Source: Thiomicrospira pelophila DSM 1534 (GTDB lineage Bacteria; Pseudomonadota; Gammaproteobacteria; Thiomicrospirales; Thiomicrospiraceae). Taken from it: a stretch of DNA of 64,000 nucleotides. Positions 8,924-20,712 of the stretch are shown here, in pieces. The stretch covers positions 310,001 to 374,000 of the forward strand of contig NZ_JOMR01000001.1 in the NCBI RefSeq assembly GCF_000711195.1. The letters are read 5' to 3'. Positions within the stretch are counted from its first letter, which is position 1, and each line of letters begins with the position of its first letter. Both the position numbers and the translations under genes were made by a program. The notes under the pieces were generated by a model that saw only the letters and a program-made list of their open reading frames with translations, was not told the DNA's origin and did no database searches.

Positions 8924-10015
8924 GTGCCATTTGAAATTGACTTTTTACCTTCCGAAACCAACGGCGAAATTGGCGATGCCATTGCCTTGCGTTACGGTTT
9001 AACAAGTAATCAAAAAATCATCGTTTATGATGCCGGTGATTCTCAGCATGCGCAAAAACTGGTTCAGCACATCCAGTATTTTTTTAACACAGACCGAGTT
9101 GAACATCTCGTCTGCTCTCACCCGGATTCCCACAGTACACCAGGCCTGGTGGTTTTATTAGAGCAAATGCAGGTCGGAACATTGTGGTTACATCAGCCCT
9201 GGCTATATTGCAACGATATGGCGAGTTACTTCGCCACCAACCAATGTAATGAACCCGGTTTGGGGCAAACCTTTGAAACCAAGTTTCGCGACAGTTACGA
9301 ACTGGCCAAGCTCGCTAACCAACAAGGCGTGCCGATTAAAGAGCCTTTCCAAGGTCAATGGATCGGACACTTTCATGTGTTATCGCCCTCTAAAGAATGG
9401 TATGTAAATGATTTGGTTGCGCAATTTAAACAGCCTATTTCATCGCCCAATCATTTACTGCGTTTTTTACGGTGTTTAAGAAAAACTGCCAAACGTGCGG
9501 TGTCTTGGGTCGCAGAACAGTGGGAAACTGAATATTTACCCGAAACCGGTCACACCTCCGCTGAAAATGAAAGTTCGGTGGTGCTCTATGGAAACCTAGA
9601 AGATTATCACTATGGCTTATTATTGACCGGGCATGCCGGCGTTGAGGCACTACATCGAGCGCTGGATTATTTAGAACAACTCAATATTAATGCACCCAGA
9701 CATATCCAATTTATACAAATCCCACATCACGGAGCCTTAGAGCATGTATCGAGCGTGTTACTCAATCGTCTAGTAGGCGCGCCGTTGGAGCAAGAACCAG
9801 TGGTTAAAAATAAGGTGGCATTTATCTCGACCCCAGCTGGCGAGTCGTCTTATCCACATGCATCGGTGGTGAATGCGTTATTAAGACGCGGCGTAAAAGT
9901 GGTGGCGACCGAAGGTAAAATTAAGCGTCATCATAAAAACACCCAAACCTCTCCGGACTGGCGCGTCGCACAACCGCTGCGTTTTAGTGAGCAGGTTAAG
10001 TTAGAGTCGAACTAG
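8924..10015 (+). CDS. Metallo-beta-lactamase-fold protein, ComEC-like, with altered metal motif
   Basis: This 363-residue protein uses a GTG start at 8924. It resembles stand-alone MBL-fold proteins related to the hydrolase domain of ComEC. The first metal motif, normally SHxDxDH, reads SHPDSHS near residue 67, so the second Asp and last His are changed. Later segments LLLTGHAG and IPHHGALEH are close to family motifs. It has no signal peptide. Its 3' end overlaps the convergent waaA stop (10012-10015). Substrate is unknown, and catalytic competence is doubtful until the metal ligands are modelled. Confidence 0.65.
   Translation: MPFEIDFLPSETNGEIGDAIALRYGLTSNQKIIVYDAGDSQHAQKLVQHIQYFFNTDRVEHLVCSHPDSHSTPGLVVLLEQMQVGTLWLHQPWLYCNDMASYFATNQCNEPGLGQTFETKFRDSYELAKLANQQGVPIKEPFQGQWIGHFHVLSPSKEWYVNDLVAQFKQPISSPNHLLRFLRCLRKTAKRAVSWVAEQWETEYLPETGHTSAENESSVVLYGNLEDYHYGLLLTGHAGVEALHRALDYLEQLNINAPRHIQFIQIPHHGALEHVSSVLLNRLVGAPLEQEPVVKNKVAFISTPAGESSYPHASVVNALLRRGVKVVATEGKIKRHHKNTQTSPDWRVAQPLRFSEQVKLESN
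9139..9150. repeat. ACCAGGCCTGGT palindrome, copy 2
   Basis: Exact copy within the MBL-fold gene, encoding Pro-Gly-Leu-Val immediately after the degenerate metal motif. It is extended by an extra C/G pair on each side. Confidence 0.95.
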
Positions 10016-11217
10016 ATTAAGTTGAGGGCTTTTTTATAATCTTCAAGGATATTGGCTTGGTTTTGGATGCATTGCAAAGCATGAGTTGCCAACTCATCGG
10101 CCAGAGCTTGGTTGGTTAGAAGTTGGTTTAAACGCTGTTGAAGTTTGTCATAATCCGGGCACAGGATAATTGCAGAATGTTGTTGAAACTCGGCGAGTTC
10201 GTCTTCGAAGTCACTATTATCCCAGCCGGTGATGATGGTGCGCCCAAGCGCCGCCGGTTCTAGGAAGTTGTGTCCACCCTTGGCAACAAACGATCCGCCC
10301 ATAATCACTAACTTGGCAAACGCAAACAAACCCATTAAATGCCCAAACCGATCATCTATAAACACTTGTGTATCGTTACTAATGGTTTGCTGACGACTAG
10401 CTAGGTTTACGTGTAGATTGAGTTGAGCGAGTTGTGTTTGAATTTGCGCACCTCGTTTCGCATGACGCGGCACAATCACCAGCAATTCGCTACGCTGTAG
10501 TTGCTGCCAGCGTTGGGCGATTTGAACTTCCTCATCGGCATGAGACGAAGCCAGCAAAATATAGTCACGCTCAATTTCACGCTTATACTGGGGCAATGAA
10601 TTGAGTCCGGCCTGTTTCAAATTACCCAAAATCTGCACCTTATCAGGATCCGCACCTAGTTGGATATAGCGTTGAGCTTCGGCGTTGGAACGTGCTAAGA
10701 CTTGATGGGTGTGACTTAAACACAAGCGATATTGCGCTTTAAGCCAGTTAGGTGCATTCAAGCTTTTACGCGACAAACGCGCATTGATTAAACGAATTTT
10801 GATGCCTTGCTGGTGGGCAAGTCGATAAAGGTTGGGCCAGAGTTCGGTTTCTACCACCCATAACTGGGTGGGCTGGCTGACTTTTAAAAACCGACGGATT
10901 GCAAAAGGCCAATCAATCGGGCAATAACGGAGTTGGGCGTTGGCTAAATAGAGGGCTTGCGCGGTTTGAAAACCGGTGGGCGTGTTAGTGGTAATTAACC
11001 AGGCTTGGTGGGGGGCGGATTTTAATAAGGCTTCGACCGCTTTAACTTCTCCTACCGAAGCACAATGCACCCAAATAGCACCAGGCCTGGTGGTTGGATA
11101 AGAAAGTCCCAAACGTTGTTTTATAAAGCCCCAGCCACCATGGCGTTTAATGGCATCTAATACAATCAAAACCAAAATCAGTGGGCTTAATAAACGAATT
11201 AAAAACTGGTAAAGCAT
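10012..11217 (-). CDS. waaA: 3-deoxy-D-manno-octulosonic acid (Kdo) transferase
   Basis: This 401-residue glycosyltransferase has an N-terminal membrane anchor (LIRLLSPLILVLIVLDAI). The WaaA signature GAIWVHCASVGEVKA, with the catalytic Glu, lies near residue 47. The C-terminal nucleotide-sugar half contains VIMGGSFVAKGGHNFLEPAALG. The family transfers Kdo from CMP-Kdo to lipid IVA at the inner face of the cytoplasmic membrane. It lies 3 bp downstream of kdsB, so supply of CMP-Kdo and its use are co-expressed. Given kdnA and kdnB upstream, the donor here may be CMP-8-amino-Kdo. Confidence 0.95.
   Translation of the reverse strand: MLYQFLIRLLSPLILVLIVLDAIKRHGGWGFIKQRLGLSYPTTRPGAIWVHCASVGEVKAVEALLKSAPHQAWLITTNTPTGFQTAQALYLANAQLRYCPIDWPFAIRRFLKVSQPTQLWVVETELWPNLYRLAHQQGIKIRLINARLSRKSLNAPNWLKAQYRLCLSHTHQVLARSNAEAQRYIQLGADPDKVQILGNLKQAGLNSLPQYKREIERDYILLASSHADEEVQIAQRWQQLQRSELLVIVPRHAKRGAQIQTQLAQLNLHVNLASRQQTISNDTQVFIDDRFGHLMGLFAFAKLVIMGGSFVAKGGHNFLEPAALGRTIITGWDNSDFEDELAEFQQHSAIILCPDYDKLQQRLNQLLTNQALADELATHALQCIQNQANILEDYKKALNLI
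11080..11091. repeat. ACCAGGCCTGGT palindrome, copy 3
   Basis: Exact copy within waaA, just upstream of the GAIWVHC codons on the minus strand. A one-mismatch copy (ACCAGGCTTGGT) is at 10998-11009 in the same gene. Confidence 0.95.
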
Positions 11218-11220
11218 GGC

Positions 11221-11967
11221 TTAGTGACCAGATAGCAGCAAGGCTTCCATCATTTCGATATCACCCGGCACATCGACTTCAGGTGAATCGTGCTTGCTTA
11301 GAACAACTTTAATTTTGTGCCCGTATTCCAGCGCTCGCAACTGCTCTAGTTTCTCTATGTCTTCTAACTGCCCCATGGGTAGCTGATTAAATTGATCCAC
11401 AAATCGTTTGGTGTAGGCATAGATGCCGAGGTGTTTGAAAGAGTCGTGATCCCAATAGTCGCGGCCATGTGGAATGGTGGCGCGTGAAAAATATAGCGCA
11501 AAGCCATTCACATCCGTAACAAGTTTCACGTCTTTCGGACTGGTAATTTCGGCTTGGTTAACGATTTTGAAAGACAAGGTCGACATTTCAAATGAGCCGT
11601 CGTAATCAGGCGCTAAAAATGGCGAAATAGCAGCCTCAATTGACTCGTGATGTACTAAAGGTTGGTCGCCTTGGACATTTACGATTAGCGCATCATCACT
11701 TAAGCCCAAAGCTTGAGCCGCCGCTGCAATACGGTCTGTGCCGGAGGCCGCTTCCACTGGCGTCATGATGACATCGCCACCAAACTCGCGCACGACTTCG
11801 GCAATGCGTTCGTCGTCAGTGGCTACGTATACTCCTGCTAACCCCTGAGCTTTGGCGATGCGTTCATACACATGCTGAATCATCGGTTTGCCAGCAATCA
11901 GTTTAAGCGGTTTGCCCGGTAAGCGTGAGCTGCCATAACGCGCCGGAATAAATACATAAGTTTGCAT
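11221..11967 (-). CDS. kdsB: 3-deoxy-manno-octulosonate cytidylyltransferase (probably 8-amino-Kdo-using)
   Basis: At 248 residues it is normal for the family. The N-terminal nucleotide-binding segment [16 protein letters not shown], the NVQGDQPLV metal-site segment and [11 protein letters not shown] are all present. It activates Kdo with CTP to CMP-Kdo in the cytosol. In Shewanella the KdsB encoded with KdnA and KdnB prefers 8-amino-Kdo, and the same gene neighbourhood here (kdnA, kdnB, kdsB, waaA on one strand) makes that substrate likely. The preference is inferred from context, not from a diagnostic residue. Confidence 0.93.
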   Translation of the reverse strand: MQTYVFIPARYGSSRLPGKPLKLIAGKPMIQHVYERIAKAQGLAGVYVATDDERIAEVVREFGGDVIMTPVEAASGTDRIAAAAQALGLSDDALIVNVQGDQPLVHHESIEAAISPFLAPDYDGSFEMSTLSFKIVNQAEITSPKDVKLVTDVNGFALYFSRATIPHGRDYWDHDSFKHLGIYAYTKRFVDQFNQLPMGQLEDIEKLEQLRALEYGHKIKVVLSKHDSPEVDVPGDIEMMEALLLSGH

Positions 11968-11991
11968 AAATGTCTCGTTTAAAGAGTTTTA

Positions 11992-12041
11992 ACCACGGAG
12001 GATACAAAGCAATACTTGCTTCTCTTCGTATCCTTCGTGGT
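11992..12041. repeat. Imperfect hairpin element between kdsB and kdnB
   Basis: The arms 11992-12009 and 12024-12041 pair at 16 of 18 positions. The left arm begins ACCACGGAGGATAC. It belongs to the CCACGGAGGATACAAAG-type intergenic repeats seen in many environmental bacterial genomes. A looser relative lies near 63852-63913. Confidence 0.65.
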
Positions 12042-12050
12042 AATAACCCA

Positions 12051-13121
<1,071 letters not shown>

Positions 13122-13168
13122 TCATCAATCCTTTATTCAATCACCAGGCCTGCTGGTTGGCGGGGCGT

Positions 13169-14365
<1,197 letters not shown>

Positions 14366-14374
14366 TCAAAAAAA

Positions 14375-15043
<669 letters not shown>

Positions 15044-15113
15044 TTATCAAACCAAGCTAATTTGCGTGTAGGTTTTTAGATTCTGTCGCGCAATTTTGGA
15101 TACAATAATTTAT

Positions 15114-15641
15114 ATGCAAAAACAAAGTATTTTTTTAGTCGGCCCAATGGGGGCCGGAAAGTCCACGGTCGGTCGATTTTTAGCTGAACGACTGGGCTAT
15201 GAATTTATCGACAGCGACCACGAAATCGAAGAGCGAACCGGCGTCACGATTCCGATGATTTTTGATATCGAAGGCGAAACTGGTTTTCGACAGCGCGAAA
15301 TGACGGTGATTGACGAACTCACACAACGCCCCAATATTGTATTGGCAACCGGCGGAGGTGTGGTATTGGCTGAAGATAATCGGCGCGCATTACGTTCGCG
15401 TGGGTTTGTCATTTATTTACGCTCTTCGGTCGAATCTTTGGTTCAACGTACCAAAAATGACCGTAATCGCCCATTACTTCAAACCGACGACCCAGAAAAA
15501 GTGATCCGGCAAATTTTGGAAGCTCGCGATCCGCTCTATATGGAAATTGCCGATTTGGTGATCGAAACCCAGCAAGTGTCGGTGTTTCGTGTTGTTAAAC
15601 ACATTCATGAGGCGCTGGAAGCCCAGGGCATCGTGTCGTGA
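15114..15641 (+). CDS. aroK: Shikimate kinase
   Basis: The ATG at 15114 gives 175 residues beginning [20 protein letters not shown], where GPMGAGKST is the family P-loop. The in-frame ATG at 15096 would add six residues and is less likely. Substrate contacts are seen in [13 protein letters not shown] and FRQREMTVI, with the ATGGGVVL Walker-B-like segment and the lid arginines in NDRNRPLL. It phosphorylates shikimate at the 3-position. aroB follows 81 bp downstream, the usual aroK-aroB pairing. Confidence 0.95.
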   Translation: MQKQSIFLVGPMGAGKSTVGRFLAERLGYEFIDSDHEIEERTGVTIPMIFDIEGETGFRQREMTVIDELTQRPNIVLATGGGVVLAEDNRRALRSRGFVIYLRSSVESLVQRTKNDRNRPLLQTDDPEKVIRQILEARDPLYMEIADLVIETQQVSVFRVVKHIHEALEAQGIVS

Positions 15642-15722
15642 CGCTCAGCTCACGATTAATATTGTAAAAGGCCGCCGCTTTAACGACGGCGATCAACCCG
15701 AAAACGCATTAAGGACAGACCA

Positions 15723-16802
15723 TTGATTACTCTTAACCTCGACTTAGGTGACCGCAGTTATCCGATCTATATCGGCCAGGATTTATTACAGCAACCAGGC
15801 CTGGTGACGCCCTTTGTAAAAGGCACCCAAGTGATGATCGTTACCAATACCACGGTCGCGCCTTTATATTTGGATACTTGCAAAGCTCTATTCAAAGATT
15901 TCGAGGTGGACTGCGTGATTCTGCCTGATGGTGAAGAATATAAGAATCTAACTGTGATGAACTCGGTATTCGACAAACTGATCGAACGTCATTTTGACCG
16001 AAAATGTACCTTGGTGGCTTTAGGCGGTGGCGTCATTGGTGACTTAACTGGTTTTGCGGCGTCCGCTTATCAGCGTGGCGTGCCGTTTATTCAAGTGCCC
16101 ACCACCTTATTGTCACAAGTGGATTCCTCGGTGGGTGGAAAAACCGGCGTGAATCACCCGAAAGGCAAAAACATGATAGGCGCGTTCCACCAACCGCAAG
16201 CCGTAGTGATTGATACCCATACCTTAAATACTTTGGACGACCGTCAACTGTCGGCCGGTTTAGCCGAAATCATTAAATACGGTTTAATTCGTGATTTGGC
16301 TTTTTTTGAATGGTTAGAGCAAAACCTAGAAGGTTTAATGGCGCGCGACCACATCTTATTAGCCGAAGCGATTCAACGCTCCTGCCAAAACAAAGCCGAC
16401 ATCGTCGCCGCCGACGAAACTGAGCAAGGCCAACGTGCCCTGCTTAACCTGGGCCATACTTTCGGTCACGCGATTGAAGCCGGTATGGGCTATGGTACTT
16501 GGCTACATGGCGAAGCGATTAGCGCGGGTATGATGCAAGCGGCTTATATGGCGCAATTACTAGGCGACTTAAGCGCCGCCGATGTAGAACGCATCGGTGC
16601 GATTTTTAAACGCGCCAAACTGCCGATTTATCCACCCAACGAACTCAGTAACGAGCAGTTTATGCAATACATGGCGGGTGATAAAAAAGTCCAAGCCGGT
16701 AAAGTGCGTTTAGTCTTATTAAAGTCAATCGGCGAAGCCTACATCACCGGTGATTATCCCGCTGAAATCCTAACCAAAACCCTCTCTGACTGGCGGGTGT
16801 AA
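15723..16802 (+). CDS. aroB: 3-dehydroquinate synthase
   Basis: This 359-residue protein starts at a TTG (15723) with AAGGACAGA upstream. The NAD-binding motif [14 protein letters not shown] lies near residue 98, followed by [20 protein letters not shown]. Zinc-ligand segments include [12 protein letters not shown] and HGEAIS. It cyclises DAHP to 3-dehydroquinate, the second step of the shikimate pathway. A copy of the 12-bp palindrome encodes Pro-Gly-Leu-Val close to the N-terminus, in the poorly conserved QQPGLVTPF segment. Confidence 0.95.
   Translation: MITLNLDLGDRSYPIYIGQDLLQQPGLVTPFVKGTQVMIVTNTTVAPLYLDTCKALFKDFEVDCVILPDGEEYKNLTVMNSVFDKLIERHFDRKCTLVALGGGVIGDLTGFAASAYQRGVPFIQVPTTLLSQVDSSVGGKTGVNHPKGKNMIGAFHQPQAVVIDTHTLNTLDDRQLSAGLAEIIKYGLIRDLAFFEWLEQNLEGLMARDHILLAEAIQRSCQNKADIVAADETEQGQRALLNLGHTFGHAIEAGMGYGTWLHGEAISAGMMQAAYMAQLLGDLSAADVERIGAIFKRAKLPIYPPNELSNEQFMQYMAGDKKVQAGKVRLVLLKSIGEAYITGDYPAEILTKTLSDWRV
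15794..15805. repeat. ACCAGGCCTGGT palindrome, copy 4
   Basis: Exact copy in the variable N-terminal part of aroB, read as Pro-Gly-Leu-Val. Confidence 0.95.
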
Positions 16803-16836
16803 AACGCCATAAAACCAATTCACTATAAAAAACCAG

Positions 16837-16903
16837 TGTCATGTTGAGCAAAGCGAAACATCTTTTAAACCAAAAAAGCGCTTTCGCACTGCTCAGGGTG
16901 ACA
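16837..16903. repeat. Intergenic hairpin repeat (TGTCATGTTGAGCA type)
   Basis: TGTCATGTTGAGCA at 16837-16850 is mirrored imperfectly by TGCTCAGGGTGACA at 16890-16903, with GCGAAA / TTTCGC pairing inside. It resembles a widespread class of intergenic palindromic units in environmental bacteria. It fills the aroB-yeaD gap (135 bp) and may act on mRNA ends. Confidence 0.6.
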
Positions 16904-16937
16904 AGGGATGCCCTGACATTAATTAAAAGGACAAATC

Positions 16938-17846
16938 ATGATCAACCAATTGCAGCAGCGCTTTAACCATCCGAATGTGCGTTTTTATTTGCGTGACCAA
17001 TTGGTCATGATTGAGCTAAAAAATCAGTTTGGTGAAGCTACCATCACCACTCATGGCGCGACCTTGTTAAGCTACATTCCGGCTGGCGGCACAGATTTAT
17101 TATGGGTGAGCGAAACCGCCATTTATGACGGTAGCAAACCAGTGCGCGGCGGTGTACCCGTTTGTTGGCCGTGGTTTGGCGCGTACGACGACAGCAAAAT
17201 GGGCGCGCACCCAACCGATGCCGCCAAAAAAGCTCACGGATTTGCGCGTTACGAATTATGGGAAATCGAATCCGTTGCCAGCGTCGGCGAGGCGACTCAA
17301 GTGATCTTAAGCCTAACGCCCAATGCCTCAATAGAAAAAGCTTGGCCGTTTGATTTTAAAGTTAGCTTAGCCATAACGCTTGGTGAAAAGCTCACGGTCG
17401 AATTAATCGGCGAAAACCGTAGCAACCAGGCCTGGTATGTTACCGAAGCGCTGCATACCTATTTCAAAGTCGCCAAAGCACCAGGCCTGGTCGTCGAAGG
17501 CTTAGAAGGTAAAACCTACTACGACAAAAATCAAAATTTTGCCGACTTCCAACAAACCGACACTTTAAAAGTACAAGCGCCCATGGACTGTGTCTATGTC
17601 GATCATAATGACAAGGTGGTGATGAAAGACCAAGGCCGCGATATCGTGATGGACAAAATCAACAGCGCTAGCACCGTAGTATGGAACCCAGGCGCAGAAG
17701 GCGTCAAAGCCTTCGCCGATATGCCCGACGACCAATACGAATTTATGGTCTGCGTCGAAGCCGCCAACGCCCTACAAAACGGCTACCAACTCAAAGCCGG
17801 AGAAAAACACACCATGGGTATGGTGCTGTCAGCGGTTAAAAAATGA
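16938..17846 (+). CDS. yeaD: D-hexose-6-phosphate mutarotase, YeaD/galM-like
   Basis: This 302-residue aldose-1-epimerase superfamily protein has GATLLSYIPAGGTDLLWVSE and the GGVPVCWPWFGA segment typical of YeaD. The catalytic His of ALHTYFKV near residue 173 and a Glu in the C-terminal VCVEAANAL are present. It interconverts anomers of glucose-6-phosphate-type sugars. The last codons overlap the next gene (17843-17846). Two exact copies of the 12-bp palindrome lie 55 bp apart in this gene, one read as Gln-Ala-Trp and one as Pro-Gly-Leu-Val. Confidence 0.9.
   Translation: MINQLQQRFNHPNVRFYLRDQLVMIELKNQFGEATITTHGATLLSYIPAGGTDLLWVSETAIYDGSKPVRGGVPVCWPWFGAYDDSKMGAHPTDAAKKAHGFARYELWEIESVASVGEATQVILSLTPNASIEKAWPFDFKVSLAITLGEKLTVELIGENRSNQAWYVTEALHTYFKVAKAPGLVVEGLEGKTYYDKNQNFADFQQTDTLKVQAPMDCVYVDHNDKVVMKDQGRDIVMDKINSASTVVWNPGAEGVKAFADMPDDQYEFMVCVEAANALQNGYQLKAGEKHTMGMVLSAVKK
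17425..17436. repeat. ACCAGGCCTGGT palindrome, copy 5
   Basis: Exact copy in yeaD, read in the frame giving Asn-Gln-Ala-Trp. Confidence 0.95.
17480..17491. repeat. ACCAGGCCTGGT palindrome, copy 6
   Basis: Exact copy in yeaD, 55 bp after copy 5 but in a different reading frame, giving Pro-Gly-Leu-Val. Confidence 0.95.
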
Positions 17847-18187
17847 GAGTCCCTAGCGATCTAGAGATACTCAGTGCAATCTATGAAACCTACTACAACG
17901 AATTTGCAAATTATGATAAGAACAAACCAACACGACAATCTAAGATTTTGGTTCCAATAAGCTGTAAATTTATTGGTGAAAAGTTAAATGTTGATTCTGA
18001 TATTGTATTTGGTAGGCTCTATTACCATTTAGAAAAGCAACATGGCTATAAGCGTAGTGATGAATCTCGTGTATATTTCTTTGCGAATCGAGTAGGTGAG
18101 GAAATTCACTGTATAAACTTCCCATACATGGCATCGGCACTAGGTCAGTTGAAATATGAGAATCGTAAGTTTTTGATCACTTCATGA
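17843..18187 (+). CDS. Hypothetical protein (114 aa)
   Basis: The ATG overlaps the yeaD stop as ATGA, so it is probably translated by coupling. The 114-residue product is charged and soluble-looking, with LEILSAIYETYYNEFANYD at the N-terminus and VFGRLYYHLEKQHGYKR in the middle. That layout could be a winged-helix fold, but no diagnostic motif is visible. Its base composition is more AT-rich than yeaD, hinting at separate origin. I do not recognise the family. Confidence 0.6.
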   Translation: MRVPSDLEILSAIYETYYNEFANYDKNKPTRQSKILVPISCKFIGEKLNVDSDIVFGRLYYHLEKQHGYKRSDESRVYFFANRVGEEIHCINFPYMASALGQLKYENRKFLITS

Positions 18188-18252
18188 ATGTCCGGTGTTG
18201 CACTTGTGCTTTCAGCGTTTGCTGTAGCGCTCAGCTATTTTAATGTCGTTAA

Positions 18253-19380
18253 TTAAAAATAAGCCGCCCATTGAATATAAGCTTGGGTGGTGGTTTCGAA
18301 TTCGGTGTTTTTGTTGCCGAAAGATTGTTGAAGGCCGAGCAGGAGTTGTTGGGTGTTGGAAAGTGAATAAGTACCGTTGAGCATCAGTAGGCCGCTGTTG
18401 TCTTGCAGGTTTTGCAAGGCGCTGGCGTTTAAGCTGGATAAAGCGGTGATTTCCATGCTGCCGCCTAGGCCTAGGTAATATTGGTTTTTGGTAAAGAGTT
18501 GGCCGCGCGCGATGCGAGCCGCGAGTTCGTTTGATAGGGTGGTGGGTTTGGCCTCATCTTCGCCAAAGCTGTTGTAAAAACTTTCGATATAGCCGGATAT
18601 ATTGCGTTCCCACCACGACCAGGCCTGGTGATAGTTAACTAGGCCGCTGGTTTTAATCTCGCCGCTTTCTAGTTGAGTGGGCATAAGTTCTAAATTCCAT
18701 TGGCCGTCGAGCCAGTTTCCGCTAAATGAGAGTCCCAAAACGGTGTCGTCATAATCTTTCGCGAGCATGATGTGGGTTTCTATTGTTGCAAAATGTCGCC
18801 AAAAAGCGGCGTAACTGGATTGATCGGATTCGATGTTGCTGCTTTGTGTATTACGCCTAGGCACGGCTAGTAAACTGAAATCATCACCGGAATTCATTAA
18901 ATATTGGGCATGTATCATGTCGCTGCCGGGTTTGTATTCTGTGTCGAATGCGGTGGGGGCGAAGGGGTTAAATAGGTCCAGCGGGTTAAAGATCATGCCT
19001 TGTCCCCAGCTAAAGGCTTGCCGCCCTACATTTATAGAGTATTGCGCTTGGGTGTAGCTGACGCTTAAACGATCTATGCGGTGTTGGGCGATCACATCCT
19101 GTTCGTTAACTAGGGTGTGTTGCAGGTTCATCACTTGCGCATTGTCATTTGGGATCGGTAGACTACCAATGCCCTCGCTGGCAGCGGCTTGCAGTTGGTA
19201 GTCGAGTTTAAACGACCAGGCCTGGTAATATGTTTGGTTTTTTAAACGCAGGTCGGTGGCGGCTAAAGCATCGCTATCTTTTGATTGGCCTAAGCCTTTT
19301 ATATGTCCGTCCCAATCGGCCGACGCATTGTGGGCTGCAAAACAAAGCACCAGGCCTGGTAGTAGCCAGCGTATCGACAT
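18253..19380 (-). CDS. Predicted outer-membrane beta-barrel protein of an ABC export cluster
   Basis: The 375-residue protein starts with a signal peptide (about 1-21, cut after NASA-D). Alternating amphipathic strands rich in Tyr/Trp/Gln follow, ending in the aromatic terminus YIQWAAYF expected of a BAM substrate. GRQAFSWGQGMIFNPLDLFNPF resembles DUF1302/alginate-export-like barrels. It overlaps the preceding histidine-phosphatase gene as TAATG. With ABC, permease and LolA-like genes upstream it is probably the outer-membrane part of an export or lipid-handling system. Three palindrome copies fall inside. Confidence 0.65.
   Translation of the reverse strand: MSIRWLLPGLVLCFAAHNASADWDGHIKGLGQSKDSDALAATDLRLKNQTYYQAWSFKLDYQLQAAASEGIGSLPIPNDNAQVMNLQHTLVNEQDVIAQHRIDRLSVSYTQAQYSINVGRQAFSWGQGMIFNPLDLFNPFAPTAFDTEYKPGSDMIHAQYLMNSGDDFSLLAVPRRNTQSSNIESDQSSYAAFWRHFATIETHIMLAKDYDDTVLGLSFSGNWLDGQWNLELMPTQLESGEIKTSGLVNYHQAWSWWERNISGYIESFYNSFGEDEAKPTTLSNELAARIARGQLFTKNQYYLGLGGSMEITALSSLNASALQNLQDNSGLLMLNGTYSLSNTQQLLLGLQQSFGNKNTEFETTTQAYIQWAAYF
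18618..18629. repeat. ACCAGGCCTGGT palindrome, copy 7
   Basis: Exact copy in the beta-barrel gene, read on the minus strand as His-Gln-Ala-Trp. Confidence 0.95.
19215..19226. repeat. ACCAGGCCTGGT palindrome, copy 8
   Basis: Exact copy in the beta-barrel gene, read as Tyr-Gln-Ala-Trp. Confidence 0.95.
19349..19360. repeat. ACCAGGCCTGGT palindrome, copy 9
   Basis: Exact copy inside the signal-peptide codons of the beta-barrel gene, giving Leu-Pro-Gly-Leu-Val. Confidence 0.95.
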
Positions 19381-19973
19381 TAATCAAAAACCTTTATCGC
19401 GATTAAATCGAACAGACCATCTCCTAGCGGCTCAATAACGGCTACATAGCCGGGCTGCACGCGCTGATGAATGAGCTCACCTATGTTGGGGCGATGGGTA
19501 ACTAATATCAAGTTGCCTGCGCCGGTGTAATCTCCGATCAGGCGTTTTATGGTGGCCATGTTGTGCTTGGCTTGCTCTTCTGGCAACGCGCGGATTAAGC
19601 GCAGTTCGGGTTTGATTTCGTATTTTCCAAACGCGAGTTGAGCGGTGTCTTTGGTGCGACAGTTTGGGCTGGCGTAGACGGCTTCGATCGGGACTTGGTA
19701 GTGACGGAAGGTGTGGCCAATCACTTGAGCTTGGGTGCGGCCTTCGTCAGATAAATTACGTTCGATAAAACAAGATGGGTCGAGCGAGAAGGGATCGCCG
19801 ACGTTTTCATCCAGTTTAGCGTGTTGCACTAACACGACTTTACCGCCTTGTTGTAGTGCGGCCCAGAATTCTTCGTCTTGGGCGTGTGCGTTATTGAAAC
19901 TGGTGATTAACGCTATACATAATGCAAACAATCCAACAACATAACCAGGCCTGGTGGTGATTTGAAATGACAT
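19380..19973 (-). CDS. Secreted histidine-phosphatase-family protein with altered RHG motif
   Basis: This 197-residue protein has an N-terminal hydrophobic segment ending in NAHAQD, a likely signal peptide. The phosphoglycerate-mutase-like core has VYASPNCRTKDTA and VTHRPNIGEL, but the catalytic RHG/RHA motif reads QHA in VLVQHAKLDEN. The nucleophilic His is kept while the first Arg is Gln, so activity may be reduced or changed. It lies between the ABC ATPase and the beta-barrel gene in one operon. A role in processing the exported substrate is only a guess. Confidence 0.75.
   Translation of the reverse strand: MSFQITTRPGYVVGLFALCIALITSFNNAHAQDEEFWAALQQGGKVVLVQHAKLDENVGDPFSLDPSCFIERNLSDEGRTQAQVIGHTFRHYQVPIEAVYASPNCRTKDTAQLAFGKYEIKPELRLIRALPEEQAKHNMATIKRLIGDYTGAGNLILVTHRPNIGELIHQRVQPGYVAVIEPLGDGLFDLIAIKVFD
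19944..19955. repeat. ACCAGGCCTGGT palindrome, copy 10
   Basis: Exact copy near the start of the histidine-phosphatase-like gene, giving Thr-Arg-Pro-Gly. It is extended to ACCAGGCCTGGTGGT on the right. Confidence 0.95.
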
Positions 19974-19996
19974 GTCGATTTCCTTTTAATTATGGA

Positions 19997-20701
19997 TTAA
20001 CTCTTATTTGTAGCTAAATCATCCGATACGACTTGGCCGTCACGTAGTTGAATTTGGCGTGGGGCGAAATGAATCACTTCGGGATCGTGGCTAGTGATAA
20101 TAAAGGTCATATTCAGTTCTTCGTTTAGCTGTTTTAGCAGTTCAATCAGCGCGCGTGAGTTTTGACTGTCGAGGTTAGCGGTGGGTTCGTCGGCTAAGAC
20201 TAAGCTGGGCTTTGCGGCGATGGCGCGTGCAATCGCGACACGTTGTTGTTGACCGCCGGAAAGATGCGCTGGTCGCCTATTTTCTAGTCCTTCTAAACCG
20301 ACCGCTTTTAAGACTTCGTGTGCACGCGCTAGTGTGCTGGCTTTGTCTTGGCCTTGCATTTGCATAATAAACGCGACGTTTTCGAGCGCACTAAATACCG
20401 GGATGAGATTGTAAGATTGAAAGATAAAGCCGATTTTATTTAGGCGTAAGTCGGTGAGTTGATCGGCATCGAGCTTGGGGGTGGATTGCCCGTTAAGCAG
20501 AATGTCTCCGCTATCTGGTCGCTCTAGCCCGCCGATTAAGTTTAATAAGGTGGTTTTGCCCGAACCGGATGGGCCATATAACGAAATGAACTCGCCTTTT
20601 TCGATGGTCAGGCTTACTTGGTCGACCGCTTGAATCAACTTGTCGCCATCGTGATAGTGTTTGCAAAGTTGTTGGATTTCTAAAATCGGTTGCATAGGCA
20701 T
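19997..20701 (-). CDS. ABC transporter ATP-binding protein, LolD/MacB type
   Basis: This 234-residue ATPase has Walker A GPSGSGKTT near residue 41, the LSGGQQQRVAIARA signature and Walker B LVLADEPTANLDS, followed by ITSHDPEVI. The layout matches LolD/MacB/FtsE-type ATPases that work with FtsX-fold permeases, two of which are encoded immediately upstream. Together with the LolA-like protein and barrel gene, the unit probably extracts or moves a lipoprotein or hydrophobic substrate. It is a second system rather than canonical lolCDE. Confidence 0.92.
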   Translation of the reverse strand: MPMQPILEIQQLCKHYHDGDKLIQAVDQVSLTIEKGEFISLYGPSGSGKTTLLNLIGGLERPDSGDILLNGQSTPKLDADQLTDLRLNKIGFIFQSYNLIPVFSALENVAFIMQMQGQDKASTLARAHEVLKAVGLEGLENRRPAHLSGGQQQRVAIARAIAAKPSLVLADEPTANLDSQNSRALIELLKQLNEELNMTFIITSHDPEVIHFAPRQIQLRDGQVVSDDLATNKS

Positions 20702-20712
20702 CCTTTGTAAAG

